Origin: Dysgonomonas sp. PF1-14 | GTDB taxonomy: Bacteria; Bacteroidota; Bacteroidia; Bacteroidales; Dysgonomonadaceae | DNA: 64,000 nt | Direction of reading: 5' to 3' | Assembly (NCBI RefSeq): GCF_029892965.1 | Contig: NZ_JARXWN010000001.1 | Span: 124,001-188,000, forward strand | Part shown: positions 1 through 10,000 of the stretch, one piece after another | Numbering within the stretch: the first letter of the stretch is position 1 | Layout of the letters: each line of letters begins with the position of its first letter | Position numbers and translations under genes: made by a program | The notes under the pieces: model-generated | Seen by the model: only the letters and a program-made list of their open reading frames with translations | Database searches by the model: none | Told to the model about the DNA's origin: nothing

Positions 1-1053
1 AATGGTCTAGCAGTTCCTGTTTATTTTCATTTTAGCTCAGGTCCGGATGGCTACGACCAGACTACCATTCCTCTGGGACAAACACTAACTATGGCTTCAG
101 TAGGGAAATATAGACTAGGGGTGGGGATAGCCCAAAATCCAGGTGCTACAAATTATTTAGTTTGTAGCATGCCTATCGAAGAATATATAAAGAAACCCCT
201 CTCGCTAGATGTTTCCAAAACCTCAGCTTACAACTGTATCGGCGGCGAGTCGGGCACTATTGTAGTGAAGGCACAAAACGGTATTGCCCCCTATACCTAC
301 GAGCTATGGAATGCCGACAACACACAGCGCGAAGCTATCGACCCTGTAGTTAGTGACGACAGGGCAATATTTCACTATGGCAAGACCGGCGATAAATACA
401 CCATACATATTACCGACGCCTGCGGCACGTGTATGGACAATATCGGTATCGAAGTATTCGACCTGTCCACTATCAATATTGCCAGTACCGAACCATCATC
501 TGTTTGTCTGGGCGAAAGCATCAACCTCAAGTGTGCTACTTTGGGCGGCGTTTCATATCTGTGGACAGGCCCTAACGGATTCACTTCTACCGAGCAAAAT
601 CCAGTGATTACCGGCGCCACCCTTGCCATGCAGGGTACATACAAAGTGTCCGTTACACCTGAGTTTTGTTCTCAGCCAATAGAAGGGAAAGTAGATATAA
701 CAGTATATCCGTCCGTTGCAAAAGGTGTATCTTCGGGTACACAGGAGATTTGCAAAAAGGAGAGTGTTAGTCTTACCTCCGAAGTAACGGGTGGCAGCGG
801 GTCTTATACCTATCAGTGGCAGTCGAGTGCCGATGGTATTTCCGGCTGGACGGATATCTCCGGTGCTACCGGCGTCAACTATATATTTCCGGCTCAAACG
901 GTTTCCGGTGCATATTATTATCGCCGTATCACTACCGACCGTTGCGGTATGGTAGAAGGCGATGCTATATTGGTCAATGTAGGTAACTGTGTTCATTCAG
1001 CCACTGCACCTGTAAATCCTAAGCAGAGAAGTGTAGTAGAAACGGGTGAATAG
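1..1053 (+). CDS. Ig-like / SprB-repeat surface protein, C-terminal part (5' end outside window)
   Basis: The frame is open from base 1, so the gene begins upstream of the window; the first in-frame ATG at 91 is internal. The visible part starts with a short beta-rich segment, then a SprB-type repeat with a conserved Cys and the motif GIAPYTYELWN, then two Ig/PKD-like modules. One runs from SSVCLGESINLKC to SVTPEFCSQP, the other from QEICKKESVSL to AILVNVGNC, each bounded by Cys residues. Such modules are typical of large secreted or cell-surface adhesins of Bacteroidota, including gliding-motility-associated proteins. The C-terminus (VNPKQRSVVETGE) has no recognisable T9SS sorting domain, so how it is anchored is unclear. 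A strong hairpin terminator follows. The exact family and ligand cannot be told from this fragment. Confidence 0.75.
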   Translation, partial: NGLAVPVYFHFSSGPDGYDQTTIPLGQTLTMASVGKYRLGVGIAQNPGATNYLVCSMPIEEYIKKPLSLDVSKTSAYNCIGGESGTIVVKAQNGIAPYTYELWNADNTQREAIDPVVSDDRAIFHYGKTGDKYTIHITDACGTCMDNIGIEVFDLSTINIASTEPSSVCLGESINLKCATLGGVSYLWTGPNGFTSTEQNPVITGATLAMQGTYKVSVTPEFCSQPIEGKVDITVYPSVAKGVSSGTQEICKKESVSLTSEVTGGSGSYTYQWQSSADGISGWTDISGATGVNYIFPAQTVSGAYYYRRITTDRCGMVEGDAILVNVGNCVHSATAPVNPKQRSVVETGE

Positions 1054-1120
1054 GTAAATATTGCTTTATGAAATGTTTCGATCCATTAAATAAATAATTA
1101 TACACTAACGTTTGAGATTG

Positions 1121-1174
1121 AGATTGTCGGAAAAGTTATTACAAGATAATATACTTTTCCGGCAATCTTTTTTT
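1121..1174 (+). terminator. Rho-independent terminator of the surface-protein gene
   Basis: A 15-bp near-perfect stem (1122-1136 with 1153-1167, one G:U-type mismatch) closes a 16-nt loop and is followed by seven T residues (1167-1173 region). It lies about 70 bases past the stop codon at 1053. Confidence 0.85.
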
Positions 1175-1262
1175 AGAGCCTGTTTAAAATCAGGTAGATA
1201 AGCAAAAACAGAACAGACTATATATTAAGAATAAAAGGCTTACAGTTACTAATGCAAATCAT

Positions 1263-1290
1263 TAAAAAAGGGTGACCGAAGCCACCCTTA
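1263..1290 (-). terminator. Rho-independent terminator of the tricorn protease gene
   Basis: A 7-bp stem (1268-1274 with 1283-1289) has a loop containing TTCGG on the minus strand. It is followed on that strand by a T run (A run 1264-1269 on plus). It sits 20 bases beyond the stop at 1310. Confidence 0.75.
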
Positions 1291-1309
1291 ATTATGTTGA
1301 TTTCATTAT

Positions 1310-4300
1310 TTACTTGTTCCATACTCTTGGTGCAGGAACAGGTTTCAACGGTTGACGGTTTTTCAGTTCCTTCATCACTTCTTCTATGGCTCTGTTGAGT
1401 TGCTGGTCTTCACCGTTCCACTCTTTCACAGGGTCGTTGTCGATAATTATGTCAGGATCTACACCATGATTTTCGATGATCCATTGTCCGGTCTTGGCGT
1501 CGTAACTGGTGAAAAACGGTACGCGTATATCTGTTCCGTCTATAAACGGTAGGGAGCCCGATATGCCGACTATACCGCCCCATGTGCGTGTTCCGATCAG
1601 TTTGCCCAATCCCAGTGCGCGGAATCCCCAAGGGAACAGGTCACCGTCCGAAGCCGAGTATTTGTTAATAAGGCACACTTTAGGTCCTACTTGTACAGCA
1701 TCGGGCACAGTACCTATACGGTTCGACCCACGTCGCATTGTCAGACGGTACGGCTCGCGCGACAGGCGTTCGAGTATCATCGGAGACACGTTCCCACCGC
1801 CGTTTGCGCGGTCGTCTATGATAAGCCCTTCTTTGTCGAGTTGCGGGTAGAAGTAGCGAGAAAACTCGTTCAGCCCTTCAGGCCCCATGTCGGGTATGTA
1901 GATGTAGCCGATCTTTCCGCCGGATGCTTTCTCTACCTTCTTAATGTTGTTCTGTACCCATTCGTAGTGGTAGAGCGAGTATTCTTCTTCCAACGGGCTG
2001 ATCACTATTTTGCGTGCACCTGCCACTTGTGCTTTGCTGTTGAGCGATATTTCGGTAGGTATGCCTGCTTTTCCGGTCAGCAGGGCATACATATCTTTTA
2101 CGCTGTTGGTGGGTACACCATCTATTGCTACGATGAAATCGCCTGCTTTAGCCTCTATGCCTGCTTCGGTAAGTGGAGAGCGTAACTTCTTATCCCACGA
2201 TGCACCTTGCAGTATTTTTTCGATGCGGAAAAATCCGCTCTTGTCTCTCGATATTTCTGCACCCAGCAGTCCGGTCTTGATTCTGTCGGCACGATCGGCT
2301 TCACCCGGATTCACATAGGCATGTCCGCAGTTGAGTTCGCCAATCATTTCGCCGATGATGTAGTTCAGATCGAGGCGGTTTTTTACATAAGGCAGCAGTA
2401 CGGCATATTTGGCCTTTATGGCTTTCCAGTCTACCCCGTGCATGTTCTCCACATAGAATCCATCACGATATACACGCCATGCTTCATCGAATATTTGTGC
2501 CCATTCCATCGGGTAATCTGTAGTTATCTTCATGTTCGACATATTGACAGCATCTTTCAGTTCGGTCTTGCCCGAAGGGATCGCAGTGACGAACAGTTGT
2601 TTGTTTCTAAGGAACAGTGCTTTCTTATCTGTATTGCCTATGTGTATCGATGCTCCCTGATCGGCAATCGTTTCTTCCTTTTGCTTTTTCAGGTCATACA
2701 TCATAGCATTGCCCGGCTTGTTGTAATATACCTTGTCGCCATCACTATAGAATCCCCAATAATATGATGGAGCTATAGGTAGTTTCACGATGCGGTCGGT
2801 GATGCCGTCAAAGTCTATTTTTACCGTATTCAACGAGTCCTTTTTGGCGGCTTCGGGTTTCTTAGCATCACCTGTCTTTACTTCGGCATCCTTTTCGAGG
2901 AATGGGGAAGGGGTATCTTTCGACAGCAGGCTGAGGTAGACGCCACCAGAAGTAGTATAAACGTGATTCCACTCTTTGCGTCCGTATATCGGATTGAAGT
3001 CGCGGTCGGAAGTGAATATCAGATATCTGCCATCCTTGCTGAATGCAGGGTTGTATGATTCATACCATTTGTCGGTCACAGGGTATTCCTTCTTGGCAGC
3101 AATGTTGAATACATATACTACATCGAATTCGTTGGATTCGGAACGGGTATATGTCAGCCATTTGCTATCGGGAGAGAAAGCCACTGCGCGCGGTTCGCCC
3201 GCAGGGTCGGTGAGTAATGTGCTCTTCTGCTTTGATGATACATCCAGCAGGTTTATCCTGTTCTTGCGGTCAGTGTAAACGATCGACTTAGAATCGGGAC
3301 TCCAACTGAATGAGCGGATATAAGTATCATTGTTCTTTGTCAGTTGTACGGGCTCTGAGCCTGTTGCATCCTGCAGATAAAGCTCGGTTTCTCCTGTAGC
3401 ATCGGATATGTATGCAATAGATTTCCCGTCAGGAGACCATTCAGCATTGCGGTCGTGTGCTCCCGGCGAGCGGGTGATGTTCTTAACAACGCCTTTTTCA
3501 GACGGGATGTTGAATACTTCGCCGCGCGAGGTCACAGCAAGGCGTTCTCCGTCGGGCGACAGGCTTGCAGAGGTCAGATAGTTTTGTCCGTCTTTGATTT
3601 CGCTACGAGCATAGATATTGTCTGATGCCAGTGTGATATTGATCTTTACAGGCTGCTTGCTTGCTGCATCCAGTTTATAGATATAGCCGCCATTCTCGAA
3701 TACGATAGTATTGCCATGAAAACTCGGGAACTTGATATCGTATTCGGTAAAGTTAGTCACCTTGCTTGTTTGCTTGGTCTTTGTATTGTATACGAACAGG
3801 TTCATGGTGCGGTCGCGGTCGGATATGAAGTAAATGTCATCGCCTATCCACATTGGCATAATGTCCTGCGCATCGTTATTGGTGACATTCTCTACCGATC
3901 CGCTTGCGGGATCGTATATCCAGATGTCGTCTGCCATACCGCCTTTGTAATATTTCCATGTGCGGAACTCGCGCATCACACGGTTGTAAGCGAGTTTCTT
4001 GCCATCAGGTGAATAACTGCAAAAACCACCTTCGGGTAATGGCAGTACATTAGACAGACCACCTTCGTTATTTACAAGATACAGTTTGCCGGAGAATCCG
4101 TCACTTATGCGGTTACGATAGATAATATCCGTTCCGTTTGGTGTCCATCCCATTACAATATTATTGGGCCCCATGCGGTCGCCTATGTCGTCACGACTGT
4201 TTGTCGCGGTATAGGTAATACGGAGAGGTTCGCCTCCTACCGAAGGAATTGTATATACTTCGGTATTACCATCATATTGTCCGGTGAAAGCGACTGTTTT

Positions 4301-4519
4301 GCCATCGGGCGAGAATTTCGGAAACATCTCGTATCCGATGTGCGAGGTAAGGCGTTTGGCTTCTCCTCCATTGATAGACACTTTATACAGGTCTCCTGCA
4401 TAAGAGAAGACTACTTCCTGTCCGTTTGTCGTCGGAAAACGGAGCAACCGCGCTTCTTGGGCGGATATCAGCGGTAGGGCTATCACTGATATTAAGAGCG
4501 AAAGAATCAATTTTCTCAT
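1310..4519 (-). CDS. Tricorn protease homologue (S41-type peptidase with beta-propeller)
   Basis: The 1069 residues match the usual tricorn size of about 1070. A signal peptide (MRKLILSLLISVIALPLISAQ) predicts export to the periplasm or cell surface. Residues ~25-330 hold TolB/WD-like propeller repeats (FSPDGKTVAFTG, YSPDGKKLAY), and a second propeller with SPDGE/SPDSK repeats follows to about 540. A C1-like helical segment near 680, a PDZ domain near residues 770-830 (KAGDFIVAIDGVPTN) and an S41 core complete it. Candidate catalytic residues are the His of GHAYV (~735) and the Ser-Asp of YSASDGD (~955), at positions comparable to archaeal tricorn. The family degrades oligopeptides; here it probably processes peptides in the envelope. 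It is a single gene with its own promoter box and terminator. The family call is firm, the substrate unknown. Confidence 0.93.
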   Translation of the reverse strand: MRKLILSLLISVIALPLISAQEARLLRFPTTNGQEVVFSYAGDLYKVSINGGEAKRLTSHIGYEMFPKFSPDGKTVAFTGQYDGNTEVYTIPSVGGEPLRITYTATNSRDDIGDRMGPNNIVMGWTPNGTDIIYRNRISDGFSGKLYLVNNEGGLSNVLPLPEGGFCSYSPDGKKLAYNRVMREFRTWKYYKGGMADDIWIYDPASGSVENVTNNDAQDIMPMWIGDDIYFISDRDRTMNLFVYNTKTKQTSKVTNFTEYDIKFPSFHGNTIVFENGGYIYKLDAASKQPVKINITLASDNIYARSEIKDGQNYLTSASLSPDGERLAVTSRGEVFNIPSEKGVVKNITRSPGAHDRNAEWSPDGKSIAYISDATGETELYLQDATGSEPVQLTKNNDTYIRSFSWSPDSKSIVYTDRKNRINLLDVSSKQKSTLLTDPAGEPRAVAFSPDSKWLTYTRSESNEFDVVYVFNIAAKKEYPVTDKWYESYNPAFSKDGRYLIFTSDRDFNPIYGRKEWNHVYTTSGGVYLSLLSKDTPSPFLEKDAEVKTGDAKKPEAAKKDSLNTVKIDFDGITDRIVKLPIAPSYYWGFYSDGDKVYYNKPGNAMMYDLKKQKEETIADQGASIHIGNTDKKALFLRNKQLFVTAIPSGKTELKDAVNMSNMKITTDYPMEWAQIFDEAWRVYRDGFYVENMHGVDWKAIKAKYAVLLPYVKNRLDLNYIIGEMIGELNCGHAYVNPGEADRADRIKTGLLGAEISRDKSGFFRIEKILQGASWDKKLRSPLTEAGIEAKAGDFIVAIDGVPTNSVKDMYALLTGKAGIPTEISLNSKAQVAGARKIVISPLEEEYSLYHYEWVQNNIKKVEKASGGKIGYIYIPDMGPEGLNEFSRYFYPQLDKEGLIIDDRANGGGNVSPMILERLSREPYRLTMRRGSNRIGTVPDAVQVGPKVCLINKYSASDGDLFPWGFRALGLGKLIGTRTWGGIVGISGSLPFIDGTDIRVPFFTSYDAKTGQWIIENHGVDPDIIIDNDPVKEWNGEDQQLNRAIEEVMKELKNRQPLKPVPAPRVWNK

Positions 4520-4556
4520 AGTAAGCTACGATTTTGTTATAAGACTTGAATAATAA

Positions 4557-4564
4557 CAAAGGTA
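4557..4564 (-). promoter_or_regulatory. -7 promoter box of the tricorn gene
   Basis: TACCTTTG on the minus strand fits the Bacteroidota TAnnTTTG box and lies 38 bases upstream of the ATG at 4519. I see no clear -33 TTTG element at the expected distance, so this is a candidate. Confidence 0.5.
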
Positions 4565-4598
4565 GGATGTTTGATGAGAAAATGAAGCCTTTCGTTAA

Positions 4599-5123
4599 CT
4601 ATATTTTCAGCAATTCTTTATACAAAAGATAGTTCTCGTCATCGAAGCAAACGAAGATAATTTCTTCTACAGTCCGGTTTTCGTTGCTCACAAAATCACG
4701 CACTGTCCGGATGGCTATTTCGGCAGCCTCTTTTTTCGGGAACCTGTACACTCCTGTGCTGATATTAGGGAAAGCGATAGTTTTTACATCCAACTCGTTT
4801 GCCAATCTCAAAGAATTGGAATAGCAGTCAGCTAACAGTTTAGGTTCGTTTCGCCCTCCACCGTTCCACACAGGTCCAACAGTGTGTATAACATACTTTG
4901 CCGGAAGCCGTCCCGCAGAAGTATATACTGCCTGTCCTGTGGCACATTTGCCTTGCCTGTTGCGGATAGCTTTGCATTCTTCGAGTATCTGGCTTCCGCC
5001 TTTGCGGTGTATAGCACCATCGACACCTCCTCCGCCAAGTAACGAAGAGTTGGCTGCATTTACGATAGCATCGGCTTGTATGGTGGTTATGTCGTCTTTT
5101 ATTAGAGTGATTTTAGTATCCAT
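4599..5123 (-). CDS. Macro-domain ADP-ribose hydrolase (O-acetyl-ADP-ribose deacetylase type)
   Basis: This 174-residue single-domain protein has the whole MacroD-class signature: the ADP-ribose-binding start ([19 protein letters not shown]), the catalytic loop [16 protein letters not shown] with the Asp expected to activate water, [10 protein letters not shown], and the phosphate-binding loop [12 protein letters not shown]. The family removes ADP-ribose from acetyl-ADP-ribose or from mono-ADP-ribosylated proteins and nucleic acids and processes ADP-ribose-1''-phosphate. It is the last gene of a three-gene operon behind kptA and an ADP-ribosylglycohydrolase, with a 33-base gap. That context points to clearing ADP-ribose products of RNA 2'-phosphate removal or reversing ADP-ribosylation (inference). 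Confidence 0.93.
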   Translation of the reverse strand: MDTKITLIKDDITTIQADAIVNAANSSLLGGGGVDGAIHRKGGSQILEECKAIRNRQGKCATGQAVYTSAGRLPAKYVIHTVGPVWNGGGRNEPKLLADCYSNSLRLANELDVKTIAFPNISTGVYRFPKKEAAEIAIRTVRDFVSNENRTVEEIIFVCFDDENYLLYKELLKI

Positions 5124-5156
5124 AGCTATTTATTTTCCATGTGTTATACGTAATGT

Positions 5157-6029
5157 TTATTCTCTCCATTTATCTACAAGGTCTAGGATAGTTTGACTGA
5201 CTTCTAAATTATCAAATTTATTCATGAAAACGGCAGGAATCATATCAATGCCTTTCAATGCTCCTGTTATTTGGCCAAACATAGAGCAAACAGTATCTGT
5301 ATCTCCGCCTATCTTTATCAAACTTGTGATAAGAGATTTGAAATCAGATTGATTAATCTTTTGTGCAGCGAATATTGCCATTGGCACAGAGTCTACAACA
5401 TAGCCAGTCGGCTTATATATTTCTCCTATTTCGGCAATGGATAAATGTTTGAGTTTATTGACCTCTATTAATCTGTCCCGAACTCTGGTATCCGGTATTT
5501 TCTCTATTACATAATCGATAAGATTATCATCTCCTTCCCAAATATTCAGTATAGATGCTTTTATTGCATAGTAGACGGTTAAAGCTCCGGTGTAAGCTTC
5601 ATCGTTACGATGGGTAATAGAGCAGATATCTCTGATCTTTAGTCTGGTTGCATATTTTTTGAACGCTAAGGGAGCTATGCGCATTGCCGCACCATTGCCT
5701 GCAGCAAATTCACCTGAACGTCCTACTATAGCCCAATGTCCTCCGACCTGTAACTCACGTAATGCCTTTAATGTACTTGCTCCCAGTCCGGAAAGTTTAC
5801 CTTTATTGTACCAGTATAGAAATCTTTCAGCTACTTTTTCGGGTTCAATCTCTATAGCATTATGAAGAACTTCGGATGTAGCTACAGTTAATTGTGTGTC
5901 ATCGGATATTTGCCAATCGAACTCAATGTCCATATCTGTTATATGATCAATTCCTTCATATTTATGTCCGAGAGCATCACCAACCGCTCCGGCAATTAAG
6001 CATCCTTTTAACCGGTCTTTTATATCCAT
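5157..6029 (-). CDS. ADP-ribosylglycohydrolase family protein (DraG/ARH type)
   Basis: The protein opens with DRLKGCLIAGAVGDALGH. It carries the paired metal-binding motifs of the ADP-ribosylglycohydrolase fold: SDDTQLTVAT near residue 45 and GGDTDTVCSMFGQITGA near residue 240, which bind two Mg2+ ions. The family cleaves ADP-ribose from Arg, Ser or related acceptors or from small molecules. I chose the ATG at 6029 (MDIKDRLKG), one base after the kptA stop at 6031, because that fits translational coupling and the family N-terminus. A longer frame begins at 6056 but adds only MIRNIYRNR inside kptA. About 290 residues is the normal family size. It lies between kptA and the macro-domain gene. 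The exact substrate is not visible. Confidence 0.92.
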   Translation of the reverse strand: MDIKDRLKGCLIAGAVGDALGHKYEGIDHITDMDIEFDWQISDDTQLTVATSEVLHNAIEIEPEKVAERFLYWYNKGKLSGLGASTLKALRELQVGGHWAIVGRSGEFAAGNGAAMRIAPLAFKKYATRLKIRDICSITHRNDEAYTGALTVYYAIKASILNIWEGDDNLIDYVIEKIPDTRVRDRLIEVNKLKHLSIAEIGEIYKPTGYVVDSVPMAIFAAQKINQSDFKSLITSLIKIGGDTDTVCSMFGQITGALKGIDMIPAVFMNKFDNLEVSQTILDLVDKWRE

Positions 6030-6030
6030 T

Positions 6031-6574
6031 CTATTTCGATATATATTTCGGATCAACAGATTCCGTCAGCCAAACCCCATTGTCGGACTGAAAAAACTCG
6101 ATTCCGTCACTATACATTTGTTTTGCCAAGATAGTAAGAATTATTGGTCGTCCATGCCGCGAACCAACTTTATGTGCGGTTTCTTTGTCTTTGCTCATGT
6201 GTACATGCTGACGGTTCATTTTCTTTATTCCTTCTGTCATTATCGAAGTGTAAAATCTATCGGCTGTACCATGATATAGAAATTCCGGTGGCTCGACAGG
6301 AGACAGGGTGAGGTCTATTTCTATAGAGTGTCCCTGATTGGCGCGTATCCTTGTTCTTTTTTCGTTGAACGAGTAGCGTTTCTTATCATTTGTGGCTACT
6401 ATTTCTTCCAACTCTGCCATTGTGAAATTCACCCTGTGCTTTGCGCACTTTTGTATGAGCTCCTGTACATCAAGCCCAACCGTTTCCATCAAGCTGGATG
6501 CCTATTTTCTGAGGCTCATGACGTAAGACGAGACTCAGAAATTTTCCTATTCTTTTTTTATGTTGTTCGTTCAT
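6031..6574 (-). pseudogene. kptA: RNA 2'-phosphotransferase (Tpt1/KptA) with a one-base frameshift
   Basis: KptA transfers the 2'-phosphate of a spliced or repaired RNA to NAD+, releasing nicotinamide and ADP-ribose-1''-2''-cyclic phosphate. The downstream frame (153 codons from 6492) holds RANQGHSIEIDL, FLYHGTADRFY, HVHMSKD and GRHGRPIIL, all family motifs, but lacks the N-terminal helix-turn-helix part. That part is present upstream in another frame from an ATG at 6574: HKKRIGKFLSLVLRHEPQKI, then QLDGNGW, ending at a TGA. Removing one T of the TT at 6472-6473 (plus strand AA) joins them as GNGWADVQELI, the family sequence. The catalytic Arg-His pair (LVLRHEP) lies in the severed portion. 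So the gene is either inactivated, translated by frameshifting, or misread in sequencing. Confidence 0.88.
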
Positions 6575-6594
6575 TTTTATAGTCTATATGTTAG

Positions 6595-6668
6595 TTTGCG
6601 TAGATTATACGCAAATATATAATGTTATTTTTATTCTGCAAAATGTTTAGCGTAAATTATACGTAAAC
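6595..6668. promoter_or_regulatory. Two palindromic operator-like sites upstream of the kptA operon
   Basis: Site 1 (6595-6615) is a perfect 8-bp inverted repeat, TTTGCGTA-GATTA-TACGCAAA. Site 2 (about 6647-6667) is the near copy GCGTA-AATTA-TACGT plus AAA. Their centres are 52 bp apart, about five helical turns, and both lie within 100 bases of the kptA ATG at 6574. This is the expected look of a dimeric regulator's paired operators. A Nudix-type NrtR-like regulator of NAD metabolism would suit the operon, but no regulator gene is in the window. A related half-site (TTACGTATAAC on minus) occurs near 5144-5154, between the glycohydrolase and macro genes. Confidence 0.55.
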
Positions 6669-6911
6669 AATAGTAGTTTTGTTGAAATCATAGAAGTTTA
6701 CTTATAAGGTATCAATGTGCCGAGTGGCAATGAAGTGATATCTGAAACAGTTATATGAAATATTTTCGGTCAAATTTAAACAGTTCCTTAGACTATATCT
6801 TTTTCCCAGATCCAAGACCCATACGAGAATCCAACTGGTGAGTTGATAAGGTTTTGGGAAGCGGTTCTGCCTCTTTCTCTCTTTTGTGAAAAACTTCAAT
6901 TGTAAAATTAT
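6669..6911. other. Intergenic stretch with no supported gene
   Basis: Between the operators and the terminator of the A2M gene I see no convincing coding region. A minus-strand open frame (6702-6929) has no start context, no recognisable motif and runs into the terminator hairpin. Confidence 0.5.
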
Positions 6912-6957
6912 GAAAAACCTGTGATGCATTTATATAAGTATAAATACACCACAGGTT
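6912..6957 (-). terminator. Terminator of the SusC-like/A2M operon
   Basis: A long imperfect stem (AACCTGTG at 6916-6923 with CACAGGTT at 6950-6957, extended by ten further near-paired bases) has a 4-nt loop and is followed on the minus strand by a T run (A run at 6913-6917). It lies about 60 bases past the stop at 7019. Confidence 0.8.
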
Positions 6958-7018
6958 AAATTATTAATATTTTTATCTAAGTAAATCTGTAACTGTTATT
7001 TCGGACTAGCCAAAGGAG

Positions 7019-10000
7019 TTATTCTATTGTAACTGAAAGCCCTTCTATCCAGTATTTGAACTCTTCCATATAATATTGGTAGGCAGAAGATGCGATTCCC
7101 CTATACTGGCCTGCTATTTCTGCTTTCAGGTCGAGATTTACAATTTTGGTTTCACTCGGTCCGAATTCGCGATAATAAATCACAAGGTTATCATTTATTA
7201 TCTCATAGAAGTCAAATACTTCTTTTTCTTGTAGTTCTTTCAACTGCCAAGGTTGCAGGCTCATTCCGCCCGGAATGCCGATCACTGCAATACTCATCGG
7301 TATTCCTTCCTGTTTTGTATTCTGAAGTTTGACTGACAAGCGTACTGTTTCATTCACTTTTATCGTGTTCGAACCCAATGTAGTTGTTAATTTTAACGGG
7401 CATAATCCACTGGACGGAGGAGTCGGTGACTGCCAATAAATATTAACCCCGTAAGGGTATTTGTTCTTAGATTGTTCAAATTCCACTTTTATGGTATTCC
7501 TCCCTTTTTTTAGCTTATCGCTGAAATAAACAGCCAGCCTATTTTCCCCGGCAGATACTGCTGCCTTGATGTCCTTACAATCAAGTTTTTCATTATTAAT
7601 TGTTACACAAAATTCGCCACCATTGTCTTCGTTCAGTTTAATTCGTTCGGCATATTTTGTTAAAGCCTGCAAGCAAATACTAGTTGCCTGACTGTTGCCG
7701 AAACCACCTCTACTGCGTCCACTATTGATATATCTAACGCACTTTTCTATCAGTGCCATGTCTTTGCCATCTCTCAGCAGTGCCATCAGCCAGAAAGCTA
7801 CGGTTTCTCTACGCCCGGCATCACCATGACTATACACGATGGTAGATTCTATATTTATTTTCGAAAGATCTTCTTTCTGCGCATAGTTACCGAAATAGTC
7901 TGTCAATTTGTTGTACGAAGCCATGTCTTTCATATTATAGGCGGTATTCGCCATCAGTGCCATACGATACAGGTCTTTGCTGTCCAATGCTTCTTTCAGT
8001 GACGACTGATATTCTTTATTGATATCTGACGTATTTTCTGTTTCGGTAAGGGCATAGACAATGTAAGCATTGTTTACATGTCTAGGAGCACCGGAGAAAC
8101 CATATCTACCTCTGTTTTGCTTAAATCCACCCGATCCGTCTTTGCGGCTCAATATGAATGACAACGCCCTGTTCATCTTCTTTTTGTCTACCTTATCATA
8201 CACCTTAGCCATTTCGTAAAATTCGACTAATCCGTAGGCTGATAATACTTCGTGTGCAGGAGTTCCGCCATACCATTCGAATCCACCTGTCCCTTTCACT
8301 TCATAGGCTGCCAATTTGTTGTAACCTATCTTCAGGTATTCAGTGGCTTTCTTATAAATTTCCGGACGGGTTTGCCCAGTCGTCTTCAATAACTGCAAAG
8401 CAAAAATATTCGGGAATGTACTCGATGACACCTGTTCGAAACAACCGGACGGCACACTGAATATACTTTCCACACCATCTATCAGTTCATCCAGAACGCT
8501 GATATAAGCCACAGCTTCGGCTCTAAGAGAACCGGATACATAGTCGGGCAATGTAAAGGTTTCGGTCTGAGTCGTGTTATTTCCGGAGAAACTGTACGAA
8601 TACGGAAAGTTTACATCACGTACTGTGATCTCTCTACTTATGGCGTCTTTGTGCATATCACTTGTAGCGTTTATGGATATATTAAACTTGCCTGTATTAT
8701 GCCCCACTCTGATAGGGAAATATACATTTTTTGTCTCTTTTGCCGGAATAAGAATATTCTGGGACGGTAATGTCGTCTGTATATCACCTGGGAAACCTTT
8801 ACTTAGGTTGACCGACACGATGCTATTCATTGGTTTATCCGTTGTATTGCGCACCATTACCGAAAGATTGATCACATCGTTTACCGCAGCAAAGACAGGT
8901 GTTTTTGCATCCAGAGAGAATGGCTTTTCTGTAACAATCCGTTTTGTCTCACTGCCTATAAGTCCGCTATTGACCGAAAGTCCTTCGGCTGTAATACGGA
9001 ATGTAGAAGACTGTTTACTGTTTTTGAAACTAACCGTAGCCTCCCCATTATTACCGGTACGGACATTGCCATTCCAGTAGACAGTAGAGTTTTCAAGTCC
9101 GGCATTTTCGGTATGCTGATTGTATGGTGTTGCATTATAAAACCTGCGTTTCATAACCGTTGAACCCGCAAAACGTGCTTTACCTGGAATATATTTTTGT
9201 CCGAACTGGCTGTTTTTTGTTGTTATTAAAATTACACCATTAGCAGCCCTGCTTCCGTATATTGCTGTAGATGAGGTGTTTTTTAGTACTGAAACATTGT
9301 CTATATCATCGGGGTTGATAAAGCTCAATGAGGATGAATAAGAATCGTTTATCGGAATACCGTTTATAATGACAAGCGGCTCACCCTGTGTCGATTGGGA
9401 AGAAATACCCCTGATGCGTATATTTGAAGATGCGCCGGGATTTCCGTCCGCAGGACTGATCATTACTCCGGGAACCCTTCCTGCCAATTGGGAAGCCAAA
9501 GAATAGCTTGCCAGTTCCTGACTCCTTACTATGGATACAGATCCGGTAAGGTTCGCTCGTTTTTGTGTTCCATAACCGACAACTACTACCTCATCCAGTT
9601 GGGAGGCACTTCCTGTGCTTTCATATTGCTCTTCGGGCATTGGTACAACGATGTCTGATACCCGATTGTCCTGATAGCTTTCAGCTATTTTTGTCACGAC
9701 CTTATCTTCTCCTATGGCAGTGTACTGATCGTCATTAGCGGCAAAAGGAGATAATGAGAATGATGGCGGAGGTGCAATCTCCGGCTTGCCATTCAGAAGG
9801 ACAACTCTGTTCGGCAGACGCGTTGTTACATGTATGTTTCCTGTATAATCCACATCGTGAAATACGAAATGTCCTTCTTCTGTTGTTTTTATTTTCCCGA
9901 TGCGTTTCCGCCCGTCCGTTTCTATCAGATATACGTCCGTTTGAGCCGGTTTCCCGTCTTTACTTAATACATAGCCATATACAGTGTTTATTTTTTCGGC

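Noticed and set aside
91-1053. Complete gene starting at the ATG at 91
   Set aside because: The same frame is open without a stop back to base 1 and encodes sequence continuous in character with the protein, so the gene is truncated by the window edge.
6702-6929. Minus-strand open frame of 75 codons
   Set aside because: It runs through the A2M terminator hairpin, has no start context or recognisable motif, and lies in a region of control signals.
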